Assembly: GCA_964453985.1 (NCBI GenBank)
Contig: CAYVQB010000061.1
Coordinates: forward strand, 1-5,164
DNA: 5,164 nucleotides
Direction: 5' to 3'
Origin: CAYVQB01 sp964453985
Lineage (GTDB): Bacteria; Babelota; Babeliae; Babelales; UASB340
Shown: positions 1 through 5,053 of the stretch, in pieces
Numbering within the stretch: the stretch's first letter is position 1
How the letters are laid out: each line of letters opens with the position of its first letter
Position numbers and translations under genes: made by a program
Notes under the pieces: generated by a model
Databases searched by the model: none
Seen by the model: the letters and a program-made list of their open reading frames with translations, nothing else
What the model was told of the DNA's origin: nothing

Positions 1-128
1 GAGGCTGTAATCGTTCTTATGCTTATGCTGGTGTACTTGCTACGCATTTGAAGAATGTTGATCATAGTGATAAAGGGAAATTTCAATTATCTCCTAAGTT
101 AGAAAAAATTTTGAGCTCTTATAAGTGA
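1..128 (+). CDS. C2H2 zinc-finger protein, C-terminal fragment (5' end outside window)
   Basis: The third forward frame is open from the window edge (first full codon at base 3) to TGA at 126-128 and gives a 41-residue C-terminus. It begins Gly-Cys and contains C-X12-H-X5-H (GCNRSYAYAGVLATHLKNVDH region), which is the second Cys, the hydrophobic core positions and both His of a C2H2 finger. The first Cys would lie upstream of the window. A lysine-rich tail of about 20 residues follows. The Gly-Cys start matches the C-x3-G-C style of the downstream genes, so this is most likely another member of the same family. The stop codon overlaps the GTG start of the next gene by 4 nt (GTGA), which suggests translational coupling. 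Whether it has a signal peptide and how many fingers it has cannot be seen. Confidence 0.72.
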   Translation, partial: GCNRSYAYAGVLATHLKNVDHSDKGKFQLSPKLEKILSSYK

Positions 129-958
129 GTATTTTTAGGATGCCAAAATTTTTATTGTTACTTTTTGTTTTGTTGAGTCTGGGAGGTTTGGGGCTTAGTG
201 GAATGGAGGACGAAGATTGTTTTTGTTCAACTCAAGAATTTAAAGTTTTCGAACCAGACTTAAGTGATCCTTTTAAGCCGTGTGATTTGAATTTAGGTTC
301 TGAGTATCCTAGAATAATATCCCCTTTCTTAGATCCGTGTGGTACTCATCTCGTATGTCCTTTACGGTATAGTCAAAAATTATTTATTTGTGAGTTTCCT
401 GGATGTGGGTTTGTTAATCTAGATGAAAAAATTATGATTGAGCATATGGAATATCATCAGATAGTTTTGAATGAAGGTAATATTACAAAGAATAGTTTAG
501 AAAATATAGATAAGAAAGAAGTAGCCAATAATGTTTGTTTTTGGAGAGATTGTAATTATATTTTAACGGATAAAGAAAGTTTTTTTAATCACTTAAATAG
601 ACATTTGTTTTATTTGAAAAAAAATAATGATAGTTTTATTTGCCCATGGCCTGGATGTGATTATTCTTGTCGTTCTAAGCCAGGATTGAAGTCTCATATA
701 AAATCACAGCATATATTTAATGAATTATTTAGATGTTCGCGGCTTGGATGTAATTTTTCTAGTTATTATAGATCAAATTTTAATAAACATATGTATGATC
801 ATAAAAATTGTTTGAATATTCAACAAGCACTAGGCTTGTCTGCTCAAGAGCGTTTTGCGTGTCATTGTTGTGATGAGGTATTTAATAGTAAGCATGATGT
901 AGTAGATCATATTCGTTCTTTGCCTAACTTTTTTATTGTAAGAACGAAACCCACATAG
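125..958 (+). CDS. secreted C2H2 zinc-finger protein, four complete fingers plus one partial
   Basis: This is a 277-residue protein of unknown function. The GTG start at 125 is chosen because it gives MSIFR, the same N-terminus as two paralogues downstream, and because GTGA overlaps the stop of the previous gene. ATG at 140 is an alternative, and no strong Shine-Dalgarno site is visible. Residues 9-24 form a hydrophobic signal-peptide core, followed by a likely cleavage site near G26 before an acidic MEDED start. Fingers: C89-C94-H107-H111, C138-C143-H156-H160, C173-C178-H191-H196 and C204-C209-H222-H226, all C-X4-C-X12-H-X3/4-H. A fifth has C246-C249-H262 but lacks the final His. The C-x3-G-C pattern resembles TFIIIA/GLI-type fingers, which in eukaryotes bind DNA, RNA or protein. 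The signal peptide implies export of this protein. It is the last gene before a terminator. The fold is well supported; the biological role is not known. Confidence 0.88.
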   Translation: MSIFRMPKFLLLLFVLLSLGGLGLSGMEDEDCFCSTQEFKVFEPDLSDPFKPCDLNLGSEYPRIISPFLDPCGTHLVCPLRYSQKLFICEFPGCGFVNLDEKIMIEHMEYHQIVLNEGNITKNSLENIDKKEVANNVCFWRDCNYILTDKESFFNHLNRHLFYLKKNNDSFICPWPGCDYSCRSKPGLKSHIKSQHIFNELFRCSRLGCNFSSYYRSNFNKHMYDHKNCLNIQQALGLSAQERFACHCCDEVFNSKHDVVDHIRSLPNFFIVRTKPT

Positions 959-978
959 TTTTAAGGTGTTTATAGCCT

Positions 979-1015
979 AAAAAGCGATAAAAAGCCTGTA
1001 TTTATCGCTTTTTTT
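979..1015 (+). terminator. intrinsic (rho-independent) terminator
   Basis: A perfect 13-bp inverted repeat pairs 979-991 (AAAAAGCGATAAA) with 1001-1013 (TTTATCGCTTTTT) around a 9-nt loop. The T-run covers 1009-1015. The stem core is short on G+C, as expected in an AT-rich genome. It lies 20 nt after the stop of the zinc-finger gene ending at 958 and separates that transcript from the genes starting at 1102. The A/T symmetry could allow some function on the other strand, but no converging gene is present. Confidence 0.88.
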
Positions 1016-1041
1016 GATTTTATATGAAAATTAATTACAAT
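1014..1041 (+). promoter_or_regulatory. candidate sigma-70 type promoter for the second gene group
   Basis: TTGATT at 1014-1019 (4 of 6 matches to the -35 consensus) is followed after 16 nt by TACAAT at 1036-1041 (5 of 6 matches to the -10 consensus). It sits directly behind the terminator and 60 nt before the ATG at 1102, the only long gap between genes in the window. Such boxes are common by chance in AT-rich DNA, so position is the main support. Transcription would start near 1048. Confidence 0.42.
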
Positions 1042-1053
1042 TAAGAAATATAG

Positions 1054-1068
1054 AGCCTATTAGAGGCT
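1054..1068 (+). other. small inverted repeat in the leader before the 1102 gene
   Basis: AGCCT (1054-1058) and AGGCT (1064-1068) form a 5-bp hairpin with a 5-nt loop, and TTAGCTAA (1068-1075) is an adjacent 8-bp palindrome. AGCCT also occurs at 974-978 and inside the terminator loop at 993-997. The hairpin would lie in the mRNA leader just upstream of the ribosome binding site, or could be an operator next to the promoter. It is too short to name as a known regulator or riboswitch. Confidence 0.25.
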
Positions 1069-1088
1069 TAGCTAAAGTTTTATTTTAT

Positions 1089-1094
1089 AGGAGG
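1089..1094 (+). promoter_or_regulatory. strong Shine-Dalgarno site, shared leader block copy 1
   Basis: A full AGGAGG lies 7 nt before the ATG at 1102. It is part of a 22-nt block (1083-1104) that recurs with a single mismatch at 3062-3083 before the six-finger gene. The start of the 1677 gene carries a shortened version (ATAGG then TTTTATTATG) that lacks one AGG. The match extends into the T-rich spacer, beyond what ribosome binding needs, which suggests that the leader was duplicated along with the genes. Confidence 0.85.
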
Positions 1095-1101
1095 TTTTAT
1101 T

Positions 1102-1668
1102 ATGAAAACTTGGAATTATTTTAGATTAGTGTTATTACTCGCTACTTTGTCTTCGTCTGGTCTTTTTGCAATGCAAGGCTCTGGCGGTCCTAGTTTTGAT
1201 GGGCGAAGTCCAGCAAATGTTCTTTTAGACAATCTTTTACGAGAAGCGCAAGAAGAGGTAGCAAGACTTCAGGCGTCAGTAAACTGCCAACCGGTAGAGA
1301 CTCTAAATCAAAGAATGCATCGAGAGGTTGGGTCTGCACGAGAGCAAATAAGGCAGGCGAAAATGGGTTTATTAGGAATTCATCAAGAAAAAAAGTTTAA
1401 AACGAAGATACAGAAAATTTGGCAGGCAGATCAGCAAATTAAGCCGGCATTTAACCGAATAAGACAGTGGCAAGCTTTCTGTCAACAACAAATGAGTCAA
1501 GGGCAAACTGAACGTTACTATTACAAAGGTGTTCTTTGTGAAAAAAGGCTCACTGCAGATGGTGTGCTGTGGTATTGCTTGCAGGAAGGTTGTCGTTATT
1601 ATTATGTATGTAAATCAAGTTTAGATAGGCATATCAAGGATAACCATGTTCGAAATAAAAAAAGATAG
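1102..1668 (+). CDS. secreted helical protein with one C-terminal C2H2 finger
   Basis: This 188-residue protein starts at ATG behind AGGAGG. Residues 1-23 are a signal peptide (basic start, hydrophobic 9-15, Ser-rich end) finishing LFAM, with likely cleavage after A23. A Gly/Ser-rich linker (26-36) follows. Residues about 38-135 are Gln/Glu/Lys/Arg-rich with few helix breakers, so they are probably alpha-helical and perhaps coiled coil. The C-terminus has one finger, C159-X4-C164-X12-H177-X4-H182, preceded by an aromatic segment (YYY at 139-141, WY at 157-158) and followed by a basic tail, RNKKR. It appears to be first in the second transcription unit, 8 nt before the next gene. One finger alone usually binds nucleic acid poorly, so protein binding or dimerisation through the helices is possible. 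The family is not recognised and the function is unknown. Confidence 0.86.
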   Translation: MKTWNYFRLVLLLATLSSSGLFAMQGSGGPSFDGRSPANVLLDNLLREAQEEVARLQASVNCQPVETLNQRMHREVGSAREQIRQAKMGLLGIHQEKKFKTKIQKIWQADQQIKPAFNRIRQWQAFCQQQMSQGQTERYYYKGVLCEKRLTADGVLWYCLQEGCRYYYVCKSSLDRHIKDNHVRNKKR

Positions 1669-1676
1669 GTTTTATT

Positions 1677-2516
1677 ATGAGCATTTTTAGAAAATTTTTA
1701 TTGTTAATATTTTTATTTTTGAATGTAAATTCATCCAATGTTTTTCCTATGGAAGAAGAAGATGGTTTGGAGATTTTAGACCAAGAAGTGACTCGTTACA
1801 ACGATGATCAGGGTAATCTCCAAGGGGAATGTTTTGGGGATTTATGTGATTCTATTTTTAACGAGCCTGCAGTAAATCCAGATGAAGATTGGGTTGAAGA
1901 TGAAGATTGGATTGGGCCAAAAGAAGAGACTTTTGAGTGTCCATTTTCGACTTGTGGTTTTAAAGCTGATGAGAAAGATTTATTGGATCTCCATACCTTT
2001 AATTGGCACAAATGTATATGTCAGAAAAATAACCAAGACGAATTATTTTTTTGTCATATAGATGGTCAGTATGGTACACCAAGTGAAGAGGATTTTGTTA
2101 CGTATTCCGAAAGCAAGGGAGAAAATCCTCAAAATCCTATAAAGAAGAAGTTTTTCAAATGTTCGGGAAAGGGATGCCGTGAAGCCTTTTTTCTAAGGAG
2201 TGAGCTTGTGGAGCATTTAAAGGATACTCATGAAAAGAGCTTTTTTTGCTATTTCAAGGGTTGTTTTAAGGCCTTTTGTACTCGCCATAATTTGAATGAG
2301 CATACACGGTCTAGTCATTCGGAAGAAAATCCCTACCGTTGTCCCGATTGTAAAAAGAGTTTTGCTTATTCATATGGTTTGCGAGTACATTGTAAAGATA
2401 AATGTCCTGTAACTCATCCTAGACTACAAAAACCTTTTGTCTGTCTAAAATCATGTGGCAAGAGTTTCTCTGGAGAGCCTTACCTAAAAAAACATTTAGA
2501 AACTTGTAAGGGTTAA
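1677..2516 (+). CDS. secreted five-finger zinc-finger protein (MSIFRK paralogue A)
   Basis: This is a 279-residue protein. The ATG lies 7 nt after an AGG that overlaps the stop codon of the previous gene, so translation is probably coupled. Residues 1-24 are a signal peptide ending NVFP before MEEED. An acidic, Trp-containing segment (about 26-82, DEDW repeated at 69-77) precedes the fingers: C88-C93-H106-H111, C162-C167-H180-H185, C191-C196-H209-H214, C222-C225-H238-C243 and C256-C260-H273-C277. The last two end in Cys (C2HC). Near residue 126 a sixth finger has decayed: a Cys and spacing remain where the paralogue at 3081 has a complete one. The linker after H214, SEENPY, resembles the TGEKPY linker of eukaryotic DNA-binding arrays. 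The role is unknown; an exported nucleic-acid or protein binder is inferred. Confidence 0.9.
   Translation: MSIFRKFLLLIFLFLNVNSSNVFPMEEEDGLEILDQEVTRYNDDQGNLQGECFGDLCDSIFNEPAVNPDEDWVEDEDWIGPKEETFECPFSTCGFKADEKDLLDLHTFNWHKCICQKNNQDELFFCHIDGQYGTPSEEDFVTYSESKGENPQNPIKKKFFKCSGKGCREAFFLRSELVEHLKDTHEKSFFCYFKGCFKAFCTRHNLNEHTRSSHSEENPYRCPDCKKSFAYSYGLRVHCKDKCPVTHPRLQKPFVCLKSCGKSFSGEPYLKKHLETCKG
1710..1745 (+). repeat. 36-bp direct repeat in signal-peptide coding DNA, copy 1
   Basis: These 36 bases are identical to 3114-3149, including every synonymous position. They encode the end of the signal peptide (FLFLNVNSSNVF). Similarity also continues upstream through MSIFRK with a few changes, whereas the mature-protein DNA downstream diverges at once. 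This is in-frame coding sequence, not a mobile element. Confidence 0.9.
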
Positions 2517-2541
2517 CACTTTATATATCAAAGAGGTTATT

Positions 2542-3027
2542 ATGAATTATTTAAAAATTAAATTTTTGGGATTAATTCTTTGTCTTTTGGGCATTAGTTT
2601 TTTTAATATTTTTAGCATGGAGCAACCCAAAGAAGAAAGTATTTTTTCTGCCATTACACAAGGTTTTGCTCTTGATAGCCACTTAGCAGGGCAAGAAGCT
2701 AATGATCAAAATGAATATGAAAATTGGGATTCTGAGATTGCAGCATTAGCTAAGAGTTGTGAGCGATCACTTAGTGTTTCATGTGAAAATAAAAAACATA
2801 CAGATTCTAAGAGAAGGGCCAAAAGTCTTCCTACCCCAAATAGTTTAGAACGTATTGAGGGTTTTCACGCACTTGATTTAGGCCAAACAGTTTTTACTCT
2901 AGGTTCACCAAGTTCTCCTGTTATGCCCAAGAAGCTTAGAGGGATCAAGTCTGCATTACCTAGAAAGAGATATATTTATCGTAAGTATGGCAGAGTAAGA
3001 GATAAAAGACTTTGTGATGGTAAGTAA
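2542..3027 (+). CDS. secreted basic protein of unknown family, no zinc finger
   Basis: This 161-residue protein starts at ATG, 5 nt after GAGG (2533-2536) and 25 nt after the previous gene. Residues 1-25 are a signal peptide (hydrophobic 9-23) ending NIFS before MEQPKEE, the same junction motif as its neighbours. The mature part is acidic to residue about 66, then increasingly basic: KK84-85 with KRR90-92, PKK at 129-131, and a Lys/Arg/Tyr-rich C-terminus at 129-156. Only four Cys are present (14, 73, 81, 158) and there is no C2H2 spacing. Ser/Pro-rich stretches (95-101, 122-129) suggest disorder. The basic clusters resemble nuclear-localisation or nucleic-acid-binding patches, but such clusters are common by chance. 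I do not recognise the protein. Its signal peptide and position indicate that it belongs to the same exported set. Confidence 0.78.
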   Translation: MNYLKIKFLGLILCLLGISFFNIFSMEQPKEESIFSAITQGFALDSHLAGQEANDQNEYENWDSEIAALAKSCERSLSVSCENKKHTDSKRRAKSLPTPNSLERIEGFHALDLGQTVFTLGSPSSPVMPKKLRGIKSALPRKRYIYRKYGRVRDKRLCDGK

Positions 3028-3067
3028 TTTAATATAGCAAAAAAATAAGCTTTAAATTTGGTTTTAT

Positions 3068-3073
3068 AGGAGG
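3068..3073 (+). promoter_or_regulatory. strong Shine-Dalgarno site, shared leader block copy 2
   Basis: AGGAGG lies 7 nt before ATG 3081, in the 22-nt block 3062-3083 that matches 1083-1104 at 21 positions. It fixes the start: the in-frame TTG at 3075 begins only 1 nt after this site and cannot be the start. The 53-nt gap 3028-3080 shows no convincing terminator, and its AT-rich words do not form a well-spaced promoter. Confidence 0.85.
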
Positions 3074-3080
3074 TTTGATT

Positions 3081-3944
3081 ATGAGTATTTTTAGAAAATT
3101 ATTTTTCTTTATCTTTTTATTTTTGAATGTAAATTCATCCAATGTTTTTAGTATGGAAGAAGGTGATTTGGATTTCTTATATGAAAAGGTGAGCTGTTGC
3201 AGTGAGTATGAGGATTATTTAGCGTTTCTAGATCAAACGGGTGCTGATGATACTCACACTTCTAACGAAGTAGCAAAAAATATTGTTGAAGAAGATGAAG
3301 GTCTTAATGGTGATGACTCAAGGCACAAAAGACTTAGATATGACTCAGAACCCCAGAGGTGGGTATTTGTGGGTCCCCAAAAAATTTACTGTCCTTTTGA
3401 AGAATGTGACTATGAAACTTATCAAACGGATATATTAGATAACCATACTTATGAAGAACATGTTTGTGTATATCAAGAGGGAACTTTTTGTTGTATAGGT
3501 TGTTTGTATGGGACTAAAGATGAAGCCGATTTTATAAGGCATTGTAAAAATTGCAAAGAGTTAAGAGTTTCGGCGATAAGATGTAGTGTGCGAGGTTGTC
3601 ATAAGTCATTTTTATTAGAAGATAGTTTAATTAAGCATATTCAAGAGACTCATGAAACTCCTTTTGTTTGTCGATATAAGGATTGCTTTAAGGGGTATAA
3701 GTCTAATAATGATTTAGATGCACATATAAAATCTACTCATGAGAGCTTTAACGACTTTACTTGTCCATATTGCGAACTTGTTTTAGCTTCTCGAATCAGT
3801 TTAGAAAAACATCTTAAAAAATCTTGTCGGTTTGTTCATCCTTGCAAAGTTAAAACTATGCCGTGTCCAAATTTATGTGGCAAAAGTTATAACTCATTGG
3901 CTGGATTAAAGGGGCATTTACAGCTTTGTAATAAGGTTAGTTAG
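3081..3944 (+). CDS. secreted six-finger zinc-finger protein (MSIFRK paralogue B)
   Basis: This protein has 287 residues from ATG 3081, chosen for the ideally spaced AGGAGG and the MSIFRK start shared with the 1677 gene. Residues 1-24 are a signal peptide ending NVFS before MEEGD. An acidic stretch (26-80) and a basic patch, HKRLR (82-86), precede six fingers: C104-C109-H122-H127, C138-C141-H154-C158, C168-C173-H186-H191, C197-C202-H215-H220, C228-C231-H244-C249 and C262-C266-H279-C283. Every finger keeps the X12 spacing. Three are C2HC, in the same places as in the 1677 paralogue, so the two proteins descend from one array. Finger sequences are strongly diverged (about 10 of 29 identical in the fourth), unlike the signal peptide. 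The most complete member here; it is probably exported and its function is unknown. Confidence 0.92.
   Translation: MSIFRKLFFFIFLFLNVNSSNVFSMEEGDLDFLYEKVSCCSEYEDYLAFLDQTGADDTHTSNEVAKNIVEEDEGLNGDDSRHKRLRYDSEPQRWVFVGPQKIYCPFEECDYETYQTDILDNHTYEEHVCVYQEGTFCCIGCLYGTKDEADFIRHCKNCKELRVSAIRCSVRGCHKSFLLEDSLIKHIQETHETPFVCRYKDCFKGYKSNNDLDAHIKSTHESFNDFTCPYCELVLASRISLEKHLKKSCRFVHPCKVKTMPCPNLCGKSYNSLAGLKGHLQLCNKVS
3114..3149 (+). repeat. 36-bp direct repeat in signal-peptide coding DNA, copy 2
   Basis: This stretch is identical to 1710-1745 and encodes the same signal-peptide end in the six-finger paralogue. The two copies are 1404 bp apart in the same orientation, so they could recombine and delete or duplicate the intervening genes in frame. 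Confidence 0.9.
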
Positions 3945-3952
3945 GACAAATT

Positions 3953-5053
3953 ATGAAAAATTTAAAAAAATTATTTTTATTTTCGATATTTACATGTTTA
4001 AGTAGTTCTTTGTTTTCTATGGAGTTTATAAAACCGGACAGAGAAGAGATCGAAAGGTCTCCAAGTGCATCCCACTTAGAAAGTCCTGCGTATTCAAAAT
4101 CGTCGAACAATATTTTATTTAAATGTTGGATTTCTAAGTATGATGGTATATTTCAGTCGGTTGTAGCTAAAGAAAAAGAATTGCATGATACACATCATGT
4201 TTTTTATCATGGTCAAAATATATTTTTTTATGTTCTTCAAGATTTGATTACCCGTTTTCAAAAATATTATAAAAATTTAAAACTTGATGATTCAGCGTTT
4301 TCTTTTTTAAGATCCCCTGGGGAGGTTTTTGAATTTAATAATATAGATGATTTTTTGTTTTCACATAGTCCTATTGACGATACTAATTCAAGATTAGGTG
4401 AACAGCTTATGTCTGTGAATTTATCTTTTGCAGGTAGTTCAAGTGATTTATCTTGTTCTGCTTTTTCATACTTTATGCAAAACGACAGCTTTAATTCTAG
4501 GCCTACAGATATTTTGAATGAAGTTTTTGATTTTTTTGAGAAAGAGTTTCATTTAACGATAGAAGCAAAAATAAGAGATAGTTATAAAAATAAATTACTT
4601 GAATTGCTTGTTGGTTTTCAGCAAGGTTGTTTGGTTCAGATCTTTATACCAAAAGATAAAGTTAATCAGTGTGTATATATGTCCCAAAGGTTGGGAGTTC
4701 CTTTAAGGGATCAAAATATTGTACCTGGTTTATTTGATAAAGAAAAGAATAGATATGCAGATACTTCAAGATTTATCAATAATTATTTTAAGCGACTTGA
4801 TCTTATGCATAATGATAATATTCAAGCAAGAATTTTATTCACAAATGATATTATGCTTAATCCAGATAGTGGCGTTAAAATTTATAAATATTTGGATCTT
4901 GAACCTGAGAAATTAAATAGATTTAAACAAGAGCTTGAAGATCTGTTTGTAGGATTGGCTGTAGATATAGCATGTAATAAATGTGATATGGATCTTGATG
5001 ATGATTTTGATGATGATGAAAGCGATTGTGAGATGTTCCTAGATCAGGTATAA
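3953..5053 (+). CDS. secreted protein of unknown family with FYHGQ motif and Asp-rich tail
   Basis: This 366-residue protein starts at ATG, 6 nt after an AGGA that overlaps the stop codon of the previous gene. Residues 1-22 are a signal peptide ending LFS before MEFIKP. A Ser-rich segment (35-52) leads to a globular region (about 55-335) with no zinc-finger spacing. Notable motifs are HHVFYHGQ (81-88), SVNLSFAGSSSD (154-165) with CSAFSYF (168-174), VQIFIPKDKV (228-237), and ARILFTNDIMLNPDSGVKIY (292-311). The [F/L]YHG start followed by a Ser-rich strand is faintly like ADP-ribosyltransferase folds, where such residues contact NAD; this is only a hint, and no catalytic Glu can be assigned. The C-terminus (346-359) is DLDDDFDDDESDCE, an acidic tail encoded by GAT repeats. 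Its stop overlaps the likely mnmA start by 1 nt. I do not recognise the family. Confidence 0.85.
   Translation: MKNLKKLFLFSIFTCLSSSLFSMEFIKPDREEIERSPSASHLESPAYSKSSNNILFKCWISKYDGIFQSVVAKEKELHDTHHVFYHGQNIFFYVLQDLITRFQKYYKNLKLDDSAFSFLRSPGEVFEFNNIDDFLFSHSPIDDTNSRLGEQLMSVNLSFAGSSSDLSCSAFSYFMQNDSFNSRPTDILNEVFDFFEKEFHLTIEAKIRDSYKNKLLELLVGFQQGCLVQIFIPKDKVNQCVYMSQRLGVPLRDQNIVPGLFDKEKNRYADTSRFINNYFKRLDLMHNDNIQARILFTNDIMLNPDSGVKIYKYLDLEPEKLNRFKQELEDLFVGLAVDIACNKCDMDLDDDFDDDESDCEMFLDQV

Noticed and set aside
125..958. Ros/MucR-type bacterial zinc-finger regulator
   Set aside because: Those proteins have one finger with shorter Cys-to-His spacing and no signal peptide; here there are several X12 fingers and a signal peptide.
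1042..1101. Riboswitch or attenuator in the leader before 1102
   Set aside because: Only a 5-bp hairpin and a short palindrome are visible, with no recognisable aptamer core or second terminator.
1808..2011. 67-codon reading frame on the minus strand
   Set aside because: It lies entirely inside the five-finger gene opposite a well-supported domain, its Ser-rich product looks like an antisense shadow, and I saw no ribosome binding site.
3075..3080. TTG at 3075 as start of the six-finger gene
   Set aside because: It begins only 1 nt after AGGAGG, while ATG 3081 has 7-nt spacing and matches the MSIFRK paralogue.
3028..3080. Terminator or promoter in the 53-nt gap
   Set aside because: AT-rich words are present, but there is no stable stem with a T-run, and the -35/-10-like words are wrongly spaced.
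4719..4916. 65-codon + strand frame with an Ile/Leu-rich product
   Set aside because: It is out of frame inside the 3953 gene; the hydrophobic look comes from AT-rich codons read in a shifted frame.
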